Of a stretch of 64,000 nucleotides of DNA, positions 52,158 through 61,341 are shown piece after piece; positions within the stretch are counted from its first letter, which is position 1, and every line of letters begins with the position of its first letter. This DNA is from Verrucomicrobiia bacterium (lineage in GTDB: Bacteria > Verrucomicrobiota > Verrucomicrobiia > Verrucomicrobiales > Akkermansiaceae). Under the pieces are notes generated by a model. The model was not told where the DNA came from. It worked only from the letters and a program-made list of their open reading frames with translations, and made no database searches. The translations under genes were made by a program, and so were the position numbers. The stretch covers positions 62,001-126,000 of the forward strand of contig CANHQJ010000010.1 in NCBI GenBank assembly GCA_947462875.1. Reading direction: 5' to 3'.

Positions 52158-53468
52158 TTACGGGATGCGCGTGATTTCCGCGATGAGCGACGCCGCGATT
52201 TCCAGATCGCCCAGTTCCGGGTGCTTGGCGCGCAGCACACCGTCAGCGAGCGTGAAGGAATCGACATGCAAGGTGCCGGTGCCGTGCAGCTTGAGGCGGT
52301 AGGGGTGGGGAGTTTCCTTGGCATTTTCTCCCGCGAAGTAAATGACGGCCACCTTCGATCCTGGCAGCGGCTTGGGCGAGGGGTCGTGTGGATTTTCAAA
52401 CAGCACCTGCAGGTCCTTGCCGGGCGTGATGGATTTCAGCGTGCCGGACGAGCGATTGGACTCGATGTCGAACAACACGTCGCGCTTGGTGTCGGTGCGT
52501 TTTTCCATGCGTGCCTCGGCGCTGGCGGAGCCCCAGTTCGAGAGGCGGATGTCGGTGATGGTGTGGCGGTCTTCCGTGCCCGACGTGGAGACGAAGCTGA
52601 TGAGATTGCCCGAGGGCATGGGGCCGGTTTCGGCGGGGTCGATGATGTTATTGCGCATTTGTTTGCCATTGACGGCGAGCTGGAGCAGGCGGTTGCTGCG
52701 ATCCACGCGGATCTCCACTTCCATCTTGCTGTCCTCGACGTCATCGGGCGTGAAGTCATTGAACGAGGCGAGCGACGTGTATTTTTTGCTGCCCGTCGAT
52801 TGCCGCTTCAGCTCCAGGCCGCCGCTGTTGAACTGGAGAAAGTAGCAGTCCGCCGTGCCGTTGCCATCCGCCGAGGTGGAGGCGAAAAGGCACTTGATGC
52901 CAGCATTGCCCGTCCACTCGACGGTGAAGTTGAGAATGTAGCGCTCGGGGAGTTTTTCGAACTTGCGGTGAACGGAACCCCAGGCCTGCGAGACCAGTGC
53001 GTTGTCGAACTTCCACGCTCTGCCGGTCTGCCATTCGTTTTGATTGGGGCCGCGGTAGAGCACCATGTTTTCGCTGGTGCCGAAATGGAGGCAATCGATG
53101 GCGGTGCGGGCCACGGATTTTTTGCCCGACCAGGGCGACTCGAAGGAAAGTGTTTTATCATCGAGCTGCTCGACGGTGACGGGCAGCACATCGCCATTTT
53201 TCAGATAGAGAATGTTGTTGGTGCTGGCGGGGGCATCTTTGCTTTTTTCGAAGACGATCGATTCGAGCTGGTCACCCTGGAATTGCAGCAATTCGGGCGA
53301 AAGCGGAGAGCGCAGCGAGATCTCTTTTTCGGCGGAGACGGATTCGACGGTGCCCGTGATTTTTCCCTGGGCCCCGAGGGAGATCTCATCGGCGCAGAGC
53401 GAGCCGGCAGCAAGCAGGCTGCCGGCGAAAGCGAATCCGGTGTGGAGAAGTGGAAGGTTCGACATCAT
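52158..53468 (-). CDS. Secreted beta-sandwich protein, paralogue B
   Basis: 436 residues with a signal peptide ending SLCADEIS. The layout matches its two neighbours: an N-terminal repeat (LYLKNGDVLPVTVEQLDD), a central sandwich (FEKLPERYILNFTVEWTGNA, IKCLFAST, MEVEIRVDRSNRLLQLAVNG), and a C-terminal beta region (KRDVLFDIESNRSSGTLKSI). The first NGD motif is degenerate (GAQGKITGTVESV). The start overlaps the upstream stop by 4 bp. Function unknown; see the operon finding. Confidence 0.7.
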   Translation of the reverse strand: MMSNLPLLHTGFAFAGSLLAAGSLCADEISLGAQGKITGTVESVSAEKEISLRSPLSPELLQFQGDQLESIVFEKSKDAPASTNNILYLKNGDVLPVTVEQLDDKTLSFESPWSGKKSVARTAIDCLHFGTSENMVLYRGPNQNEWQTGRAWKFDNALVSQAWGSVHRKFEKLPERYILNFTVEWTGNAGIKCLFASTSADGNGTADCYFLQFNSGGLELKRQSTGSKKYTSLASFNDFTPDDVEDSKMEVEIRVDRSNRLLQLAVNGKQMRNNIIDPAETGPMPSGNLISFVSTSGTEDRHTITDIRLSNWGSASAEARMEKRTDTKRDVLFDIESNRSSGTLKSITPGKDLQVLFENPHDPSPKPLPGSKVAVIYFAGENAKETPHPYRLKLHGTGTLHVDSFTLADGVLRAKHPELGDLEIAASLIAEITRIP

Positions 53469-55072
53469 TTGTCGGGAGCGAGATTTTTTTCCTGATTGTT
53501 GTCCATCGTTTCGAGGAAGGGATTTTCATCGCTGAATTCAAGCGAGATGGCGGTGCTCAGGTCCACCGTCAGTTGCGCGGCGGTGGGATGGGTGAGCTTG
53601 AGCGCGTTTTTCTCCGAAACCAGAGGCAGGCCGCTGATTCTGCCCGAGGGGTAAAAACGGGCGGTCACCGTGCCCTCGGCCGGCTCCTTGGTTTCCGATT
53701 TGTCATTTTTCGCAAACACGATTTCCGAAATTTCCGTGAGCGGGATTTCCAGTTCGCTGTAGGTATTTTTGAAAAAGGCCTTGTTGTCCTTGATGGCGGT
53801 GATTTCGCCCGAGTAGCGGTCGGTGCCATTGCTGAGCAGGACGATGTCGCGCTTTTCGTGGCTCATGCTGTAGGCGCTGTCCTTGATGCCATTCCACTCG
53901 CTGATCACCAGATCGGAGAGGCGCATCGGAGCATTCGAATTGGTGCACTGGATGGCGAAACCATTGCCCAGCGGCGGAGCGGCGGCACCTTCTTCCTTGG
54001 CTTCCTCGGCATTTTTCAAACGATCGATGTCCTCCCACTGCGCGGCATACTGGCCGTTGATGAAAAGCATGAGCAGGCCTTTTTTGCGATCGCTGCGCAC
54101 CTCGATGGTCGCCTCGCCGGAGTCGGGAAGCTGCACGCTCGATTGGGTGTGCACCATGCGCTGCGAAATGGCCTGGCCGTTTTCGTCGTAGCCGCAGCGG
54201 GTGAGCGAGAAGTACGTTTGGTAGATATTCAGCACCAGAGCGTTGCCAAAAGTGCCTGCCTGGTTTTGCGGCATGCCGTTGAAAAACACCATCGGTTGGC
54301 GTCCATTGATGCCCGCTTTCTTGCCTTCCTTTTCCTCGCCTTCTTTCGGCTCGGGGGGCGGCATGAAATCGGCGTGCAAGGCGATGTTCGCATTGAGGCG
54401 CTCGCGCCAGGCCATGCGGAATCGCAGCAAAGTGCTCTCGCCGAGGCAGTTCTTGCGTGCGAGCGGCTGCATGCCTTTGAGGTGATACCAGGCGCTGCCC
54501 GCGTGTTGCCAGGCGGCGGGCTCTTTTTTCTCTTCCTTCTCACCCTCGGGCTTGTCCTTTTTCTCTTCCTCGGGATTGGCGTCGGCTTTTTTCACTTCCA
54601 CGCGCACGCCGCCGCTGCTGTTTTTGTCTTCGTATTTGAGAATTTCCCAGCCATCCGGCGAAAAAGGTCCGGCATACTGGAGTTTTCCGCCGAAGGGATT
54701 CGGGTTGATGGCGGCGACGCTTTCCGAGGGCAGGGTGATCTCGCCCACGGCATGACTGCGGATGCGGGTGCTTTTGTCGTCGAAGCTCAGGACTTCGCCG
54801 GGGATTTGATCGCCATTCTGCAGGGTGATGAAGGCATAGGAGCTCGGGTCTGTCTGCGGAAGGGCACCGCGCAGGATGACGTGGCGGACGTTTTCGGATT
54901 TCAGCGTCAAGGGGGCGTTGAGGTCATCGCGCGACCACAAAATGGCATTGCCCTCGCCGATGCCCTGGTAGTGGCCGTGGAGTTGGTCGCCATTGGTGAA
55001 GCGGAGGATGTCATCGGGCGCGGCGAAGGCGGCGGTCGATAACGCGAGGAGCGATAAAAAGGTGCGGTTCAT
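53465..55072 (-). CDS. Secreted beta-sandwich protein with charged insert, paralogue A
   Basis: 535 residues from ATG 55072, giving signal peptide MNRTFLSLLALSTAAFAAP. N-terminal motifs LRFTNGDQLHGHYQGIGEG and ITLQNGDQIPGEVLSFDD are a tandem pair. A long Glu/Lys-rich insert (about 175-200: NPEEEKKDKPEGEKEEKKE) precedes the sandwich (LLRFRMAWRERLNANIALH, ATIEVRSDRKKGLLMLFING). A further repeat SNGTDRYSGEITAIKDNKAF follows near residue 435. It has the longest sandwich domain of the three paralogues. It starts 17 bp after the toroid gene. Confidence 0.7.
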   Translation of the reverse strand: MNRTFLSLLALSTAAFAAPDDILRFTNGDQLHGHYQGIGEGNAILWSRDDLNAPLTLKSENVRHVILRGALPQTDPSSYAFITLQNGDQIPGEVLSFDDKSTRIRSHAVGEITLPSESVAAINPNPFGGKLQYAGPFSPDGWEILKYEDKNSSGGVRVEVKKADANPEEEKKDKPEGEKEEKKEPAAWQHAGSAWYHLKGMQPLARKNCLGESTLLRFRMAWRERLNANIALHADFMPPPEPKEGEEKEGKKAGINGRQPMVFFNGMPQNQAGTFGNALVLNIYQTYFSLTRCGYDENGQAISQRMVHTQSSVQLPDSGEATIEVRSDRKKGLLMLFINGQYAAQWEDIDRLKNAEEAKEEGAAAPPLGNGFAIQCTNSNAPMRLSDLVISEWNGIKDSAYSMSHEKRDIVLLSNGTDRYSGEITAIKDNKAFFKNTYSELEIPLTEISEIVFAKNDKSETKEPAEGTVTARFYPSGRISGLPLVSEKNALKLTHPTAAQLTVDLSTAISLEFSDENPFLETMDNNQEKNLAPDK

Positions 55073-55089
55073 GGCAAACAGAGGGTATT

Positions 55090-56067
55090 TTATTTTTCGT
55101 AAATGGGCAGGAAGCGGTAATTCAGAGCGAGAGAAAGGAGAGCGCCGGAGGTATTGAAAGCGTAGCCCATGCGGCCCGGCCAGGAGCCATCGGGCGATTG
55201 CAGGGTGGCCATCAGCTTGATGTTTTTGGCATTCCATTCTTCCCAGACTTTCTGGTCGGCATGGAACAGGGCCTGCGACATGTAGTATTCGAAGTAAAAC
55301 GGATAATACGGCTCGCGGTAGTTGATGTGATTTTTCAGGTAGGAGAGGCTGGCGGCGTAGCCCTTGCCGTCCTTTTTCTTGGCCAGCGACAGGCAGAGCG
55401 ATCCGATGGCGGTCAGCGTCGGCTTGCCACCACCGGCGGAGGTGTAGCCGTAGCTGCCATCGGCACTGCGGCAGCGCTCCATGTAGGTGAGGGCGTTCTT
55501 GATCGCTTCATCCGGCACGGAAATGCCCGCATTGCGCGCGGCGAGCAGGGCGACGATCTGGCAACCGGAGACGGTGGTATCGGCGTCCGAGGCATCGGGG
55601 GTGTAGCGCCAGGCCTTGAAGCGATTGCGTTTCTGCGCGGAAAGGATGAGATCGACGGCTTTTTTCAGCGCCGGGGCGAGTTTCGGGTGATCGATCATGC
55701 CATACGCCTCGCACAGCGCCAGGGTGGCGAAGCCATGGCTGTACATGCTGGTGCCGATGTAGCCGTTGGTGGAGTTTTGCTGGGAGAGGATGTAGTTGAT
55801 GCCGCGCTCGATGTTTTTCGCGTAGGGGCCGTGGTTCGGGTCCTCGCCGTGGGCGAGAAAGGCGATGGTCGCCAGTCCGACGACTCCCGGTTCATTTCCC
55901 TGCGAGTCTTCCCAGCACCCTTCCTTGGTTTGTTTAGTGGCGAGAAAGCGCAGGCCGCGCTCATACATCTGCTCCACCTGGGCGGGGACGTTGTCGTCCT
56001 GCCGGCGCGGCAAATCCTGTGCGAATGCCGATGTGAGCAGGACCAGTGGAAGTAGGGTGCGGATCAT
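55090..56067 (-). CDS. Secreted alpha6/alpha6-toroid (prenyltransferase/squalene-cyclase-like repeat) protein
   Basis: 325 residues with signal peptide MIRTLLPLVLLTSAFAQ. Repeats with the Q-x-x-x-G-x-W/Y pattern are visible: ATKQTKEGCWEDSQ, LSQQNSTNGYIGTSM, CRSADGSYGYTS, LQSPDGSWPGRMG. These are QW-like motifs of terpene-cyclase, prenyltransferase and alpha-macroglobulin/TED-type toroids. The acidic DxDD or Cys-Gln thioester active sites are not obvious, so it is more likely a binding or structural protein than a cyclase. It is the first gene of the four-gene operon and its stop is 17 bp before paralogue A. Confidence 0.75.
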   Translation of the reverse strand: MIRTLLPLVLLTSAFAQDLPRRQDDNVPAQVEQMYERGLRFLATKQTKEGCWEDSQGNEPGVVGLATIAFLAHGEDPNHGPYAKNIERGINYILSQQNSTNGYIGTSMYSHGFATLALCEAYGMIDHPKLAPALKKAVDLILSAQKRNRFKAWRYTPDASDADTTVSGCQIVALLAARNAGISVPDEAIKNALTYMERCRSADGSYGYTSAGGGKPTLTAIGSLCLSLAKKKDGKGYAASLSYLKNHINYREPYYPFYFEYYMSQALFHADQKVWEEWNAKNIKLMATLQSPDGSWPGRMGYAFNTSGALLSLALNYRFLPIYEK

Positions 56068-56178
56068 GGAGATGGAAAGGGACGGAAATTCACTGCGATC
56101 AAAAGCACACTAAAACAATCTGGCTCCTCTGGCAATGGCAGAATTCCGCATGTAAGCGAATTTGTGAGCGGTTTTCGT

Positions 56179-56574
56179 TCAAGTTTCTTGCGGGGATTCC
56201 GGCTGGTTCCGCATGAAATCGGCAATTTGGAAAAAAAAGCTGTCGAGCCACTCGCGGGAACGGCCGGAGATCCCCGTTTCGTCCATGGCCTGCGCCATCA
56301 GCGCCAGCCAGCGATCGCGCGCGGCGGCATCGATGCGAAACGGCATGTGGCGCATGCGCAGGCGGGGGTGGCCGCGTTTGAGCACGTAGGTCGGATCCTG
56401 CGCGATGCGGAACCACAGGAACTCGCGCAGCCGCTCCTCGCTGCCTTCCCAGTCGTCATCGGGATACATCGGGCCGATGAGGTCATCGTGGCGTACGAGT
56501 CGATAAAACGCCGCGACCATCGCCGCGATGCCGGGTTTGCCGATCTCGGCGATGACAGTGGATTCGTCGGACAT
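56179..56574 (-). CDS. Group II truncated haemoglobin-like protein
   Basis: 131 residues, the usual length for a 2-on-2 globin. The proximal His is in LRMRHMPFRID, and FYRLVRHDDLIGPMYPDDDW covers the B/E helices, quoted as the region about 23-42. The W in DRWLALMAQAMDE is the conserved TrpG8-type residue of group II. It probably binds oxygen or nitric oxide, for detoxification or oxygen supply in the cytoplasm. It stands alone, convergent with nothing, between the operon and trpD. Confidence 0.82.
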   Translation of the reverse strand: MSDESTVIAEIGKPGIAAMVAAFYRLVRHDDLIGPMYPDDDWEGSEERLREFLWFRIAQDPTYVLKRGHPRLRMRHMPFRIDAAARDRWLALMAQAMDETGISGRSREWLDSFFFQIADFMRNQPESPQET

Positions 56575-56714
56575 AAAAAAATCTGCACACGCATTCAGCC
56601 ACGAAGCCGGTCCAGCGAAAAGAGTTTTTTCCGCGAGGTGAGGGGCGCGCGTGAAAATATCCGCGTCATCTGCTGTTCAGGCGCGTGGGATTCTGCTACA
56701 CATCGCTTGTTGCC

Positions 56715-57758
56715 ATGGACTATCTCATTCACCAACTGGAAGCAAAGCAGGAGCTCTCACCGCGGGAAATCGAAAGCGCGGCGGAGTTTTTGCTGGATGG
56801 CTCGGCTTCTTCCGAAAAAAAGGCCCATCTGCTCGAAGCGCTGTCCATGAAGGGCGAGACGCCCGCCGAGATTGCGGGATTCGTGGAAACGTTTCTCCAG
56901 CGCGCGGTCAATCCGCACATCCAGTTGCTCGATCTGCCCGGCCCCACGCTGGATCTCTGCGGCACGGGCGGCGATCAGTTGCACTTGTTCAATGTCTCGA
57001 CCACCACGATGTTCATCGCTGCGGCGGCGGGCGCGATCGTGGTGAAACACGGCAATCGCGGCATCACCTCGAAGTCCGGCGGCGCGGATGTGCTGGAGGC
57101 GCTGGGTGTGCGCCTCGATCTGAACGCGGAGGAATTCCGCCACTGCCTCGACAAAGCGGGGCTCGGTTTTCTCTTCGCGCCGAACTATCATCCCGCGTTC
57201 AAGGCGGTGGTGGAGGCGCGGAAAATTCTCGGCGCGAAGAAGGTGCGCACGATCTTCAACCTGATCGGCCCCTTGCTCAATCCGGCGCGGCCCGAGTGCC
57301 AGCTGGTGGGCGTCTATGATCGCGGGCTGTGTCCGGTGTTTGCGGAAATTTTGCAACGGCTCGGTCGCGATAGCGCCTGGGCGGTGCACGGCAGCACGCA
57401 GTCCGGCGCGGCGGTGGATGAGGTCAGTCTCATGGGGCCGACGTGGATTTGCAAGGCGGGTGCCTATCAGGATCTGGAAGATGAGGAAATCACGCCACAG
57501 GATTTCGGGCTGAAATGCGCGTCGGTCGATGCCCTGCAAGGCGGCGATGCGAGGGAAAACGCCGTGATTCTCGAAGCGATCCTCAGCGGTGAGGAAACCG
57601 GTCCGAAGCGTGACATGGTGCTGCTCAATGCAGGTGCCGCTCTGGCCTGCGCGGGCCTGGCGGATCACATCGGCGATGGCATCGAGATCGCGCGCGAGAC
57701 GATAGTCGATGGCTCGGCGCGGGAGAAGCTCCGCCTGTTGCAGCGTTACGCGAAATGA
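56715..57758 (+). CDS. trpD: Anthranilate phosphoribosyltransferase
   Basis: 347 residues from ATG 56715 (MDYLIHQLEAKQELS), the normal family start; a longer frame from 56685 lacks homology-like sequence. Motifs: LCGTGGDQLHLFNVSTTT for PRPP binding, KHGNRGITSKSGGADVLE, NLIGPLLNPARP and the metal site VDEVSL. It transfers phosphoribose to anthranilate in tryptophan synthesis. No other trp gene is adjacent. Its stop abuts the purN stop (TGATCA, 57756-57761). Confidence 0.93.
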   Translation: MDYLIHQLEAKQELSPREIESAAEFLLDGSASSEKKAHLLEALSMKGETPAEIAGFVETFLQRAVNPHIQLLDLPGPTLDLCGTGGDQLHLFNVSTTTMFIAAAAGAIVVKHGNRGITSKSGGADVLEALGVRLDLNAEEFRHCLDKAGLGFLFAPNYHPAFKAVVEARKILGAKKVRTIFNLIGPLLNPARPECQLVGVYDRGLCPVFAEILQRLGRDSAWAVHGSTQSGAAVDEVSLMGPTWICKAGAYQDLEDEEITPQDFGLKCASVDALQGGDARENAVILEAILSGEETGPKRDMVLLNAGAALACAGLADHIGDGIEIARETIVDGSAREKLRLLQRYAK

Positions 57759-58346
57759 TCAATCGAGCAGCGCCGGTGCGATGCGGCGCACGGCCTCCGG
57801 GTAAATGCGATGCTCCTCCGCCTGAATGCGCGCGTGCAGCGTGGCGTAGGTGTCATCGGGATAGACCGGAACTTTCGCCTGCAAAATGTGCGGGCCGGTG
57901 TCCATGCCGGCATCGACGTAGTGCACGGTGCAGCCCGCTTCGGAAACGCCCGCATCCAGCGCCTGCTTCCAGGCTTCCAGACCGGGAAACGCGGGCAGCA
58001 GGGAGGGGTGGATGTTGATCACGCGTTGCGGAAAAACGGCGAGCAGCGGCGCCTTGATCAGGCGCATGAATCCCGCGAGACAAATCAGGTCCGCCCCGGC
58101 ATCCCGCATCGCTGCCGCGACCTCGCGCTGCGCCTCTTCGGGAAACTTGTTGGCAAAGCCACGGCAGTCGATGATCGATGCCGGAATGCCGACGCCGCGG
58201 GCCCGTTCGAGGATGCGGGCGTTCGGCACATCGCTCATCACCAGGACGATTTCCGCATGCAGCTCGCCCGACTGGATCGCATCCAGCAGGGCTTGAAAAT
58301 TGGATCCCGTGCCAGAGCCGAGCACGCCGAGACGAATGGTTCGCAT
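57759..58346 (-). CDS. purN: Phosphoribosylglycinamide formyltransferase
   Basis: 195 residues, full length. Motifs: LGVLGSGTGSNFQALLDAI at the phosphate-binding N-terminus, the catalytic NIHPSLLPAFPG (Asn-His), and YVDAGMDTGPHILQ with the catalytic Asp. It formylates GAR using 10-formyl-THF in purine synthesis. A promoter with TAGCAT 5 nt before the ATG predicts a leaderless mRNA; the tRNA-Cys gene lies just beyond that promoter on the same strand. Confidence 0.94.
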   Translation of the reverse strand: MRTIRLGVLGSGTGSNFQALLDAIQSGELHAEIVLVMSDVPNARILERARGVGIPASIIDCRGFANKFPEEAQREVAAAMRDAGADLICLAGFMRLIKAPLLAVFPQRVINIHPSLLPAFPGLEAWKQALDAGVSEAGCTVHYVDAGMDTGPHILQAKVPVYPDDTYATLHARIQAEEHRIYPEAVRRIAPALLD

Positions 58347-58351
58347 GCGCG

Positions 58352-58380
58352 ATGCTAGGAGAGGGGCGGGAGAGAATCAA
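58352..58380 (-). promoter_or_regulatory. Leaderless-type promoter of purN
   Basis: Minus strand: -35 TTGATT (58375-58380), 17-nt spacer, -10 TAGCAT (58352-58357), then 5 nt to the ATG at 58346. Confidence 0.55.
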
Positions 58381-58393
58381 CAGCATTTGCTGC

Positions 58394-58468
58394 TGGAGGC
58401 GGAGATGGGAGTCGAACCCATTCATGTCGGTTTTGCAGACCAATGCCTTCCCACTTGGCTACTCCGCC
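58394..58468 (-). tRNA. tRNA-Cys (anticodon GCA)
   Basis: Minus strand, 75 nt with encoded CCA (58394-58396). Acceptor stem GGCGGAG/CTCCGCC, discriminator U as usual for Cys, anticodon loop CTGCAAA with anticodon GCA, T-arm TGGGTTCGACTCCCA. All stems pair properly. Confidence 0.96.
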
Positions 58469-58594
58469 GTTACCGGCAATTTCGGGAACAATCTGTGGCG
58501 ATGCCGTGCATCGCGGGGCGAGACCGTAGCCCCAGCGTCGGGGATTTGTCAATCAGAAAAGCAGGGAAATTTTGGGGCGGGGTCAGCAAGGGAT

Positions 58595-60280
<1,686 letters not shown>

Positions 60281-60378
60281 GGCGCATCAGCCACCTGCGT
60301 GGCGGGCGGAGGATAGACGGCGAATCCCTGCCTTGGAAAGCATAATCCGGCAGCGCCGCGTGAATCGTCAGAGAGGCA

Positions 60379-60407
60379 TCGACAAAGCGAATCACCCGCG
60401 CTAGTCT
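60379..60407 (+). promoter_or_regulatory. Leaderless-type promoter of the amidohydrolase gene
   Basis: -35 TCGACA (60379-60384), 17-nt spacer, -10 TAGTCT (60402-60407), then 6 nt to the ATG at 60414. Confidence 0.52.
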
Positions 60408-60413
60408 GCGCCC

Positions 60414-61325
60414 ATGAAACGAACAATGTTTGCCCTTTTCCTCACGGGGCTCGCAATGGCGGTGCAGGGGGAAGAGGAGCTGATCGATTGCCATGTGCAT
60501 TTGTGGACCCTCCAGCGGCCTGCGGGAGTCACGTGGATCAAAAAAGACGATCCGGTTCTCTATCGGGATTTTCTCCCCGCCGCGCACGAAGCGACGGCAA
60601 AGGCGAATGGTGTCACGGGAGTGGTGATCGTGCAGGCGGGGCAAAGCCTGCCGGACAATCAGTGGAATCTCGATGTCACCGCGCACAATCCCACGCTCTA
60701 TCGCGGTCTCGTGGGCAATCTTTCCGAGGTCATCGGCACGGAAAAATTCGCGCCTCTCTTTCGGGAACTGTCCAAGGACAGGCGCTACCTCGGTTACCGG
60801 CTCTCCGGTCGCTACCAGGAAACGCTGACCGATGCCTTTTTCCGCGATCTCGAGCTGACGGCGGAGCTGGGCAAGTCCGTTGATTTTCTCGCCGGTGGCT
60901 ATTCGCTGAAAGACATCGACGTCATCGCCAAACGGGTGCCGCGCCTGCGCATCATCCTCGATCATTTCGGCAACCTGCGGCTCGATGAAAAGCCGCTCGA
61001 TCCCGCCTGGGTGGCGGATTTCCGCGCTCTGGCCAAGCACCCCAACGTCTATTGCAAGGTCTCCGCGCTGTTCGGTCGTTTTGTCAAACAACCGGCTCCG
61101 CGCGAGTTGGCGGTGTATCGGCCGATTCTCGACCTTGCGTTCGAATGTTTCGGCGAGGATCGTTTGGTTTTCGGCAGCGACTGGCCGGTGAGTGAAGCGA
61201 CGGCGGACTACGCCGCGCTACTGGCATTGACCCGCGAGTACTTCGCGCCAAAAGGACCGGTCGTGAACGACAAATTGTTTCATCGCAATGCGGTCAAGTT
61301 TTACGCGATTCCGCCGGTGAAGTGA
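60414..61325 (+). CDS. Secreted amidohydrolase_2 family (TIM-barrel) hydrolase
   Basis: 303 residues with a signal peptide ending MAVQGEEE. The metal site IDCHVHLW (H-x-H) is at the barrel start, RIILDHFGN supplies a further His, and VFGSDWPVS carries the conserved Asp, all typical of amidohydrolase_2 proteins such as lactonases (L-fuconolactonase, L-rhamnono-lactonase type). A sugar-lactone hydrolase role fits the glycan-degrading context but is inferred. Convergent with the Nramp-related gene, 16 bp apart. Confidence 0.82.
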   Translation: MKRTMFALFLTGLAMAVQGEEELIDCHVHLWTLQRPAGVTWIKKDDPVLYRDFLPAAHEATAKANGVTGVVIVQAGQSLPDNQWNLDVTAHNPTLYRGLVGNLSEVIGTEKFAPLFRELSKDRRYLGYRLSGRYQETLTDAFFRDLELTAELGKSVDFLAGGYSLKDIDVIAKRVPRLRIILDHFGNLRLDEKPLDPAWVADFRALAKHPNVYCKVSALFGRFVKQPAPRELAVYRPILDLAFECFGEDRLVFGSDWPVSEATADYAALLALTREYFAPKGPVVNDKLFHRNAVKFYAIPPVK

Positions 61326-61341
61326 GAGAGGCATTCGCCGA

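Noticed and set aside
53450-55042. Plus-strand open frame of about 530 codons
   Set aside because: Antisense to paralogue A of the four-gene operon, which has a signal peptide and shared motifs.
55090-56067. Toroid protein as a true squalene/hopene cyclase
   Set aside because: It has QW-like repeats but is only 325 residues, has a signal peptide and lacks an evident DxDD motif; hopanoid cyclases are about twice as long.
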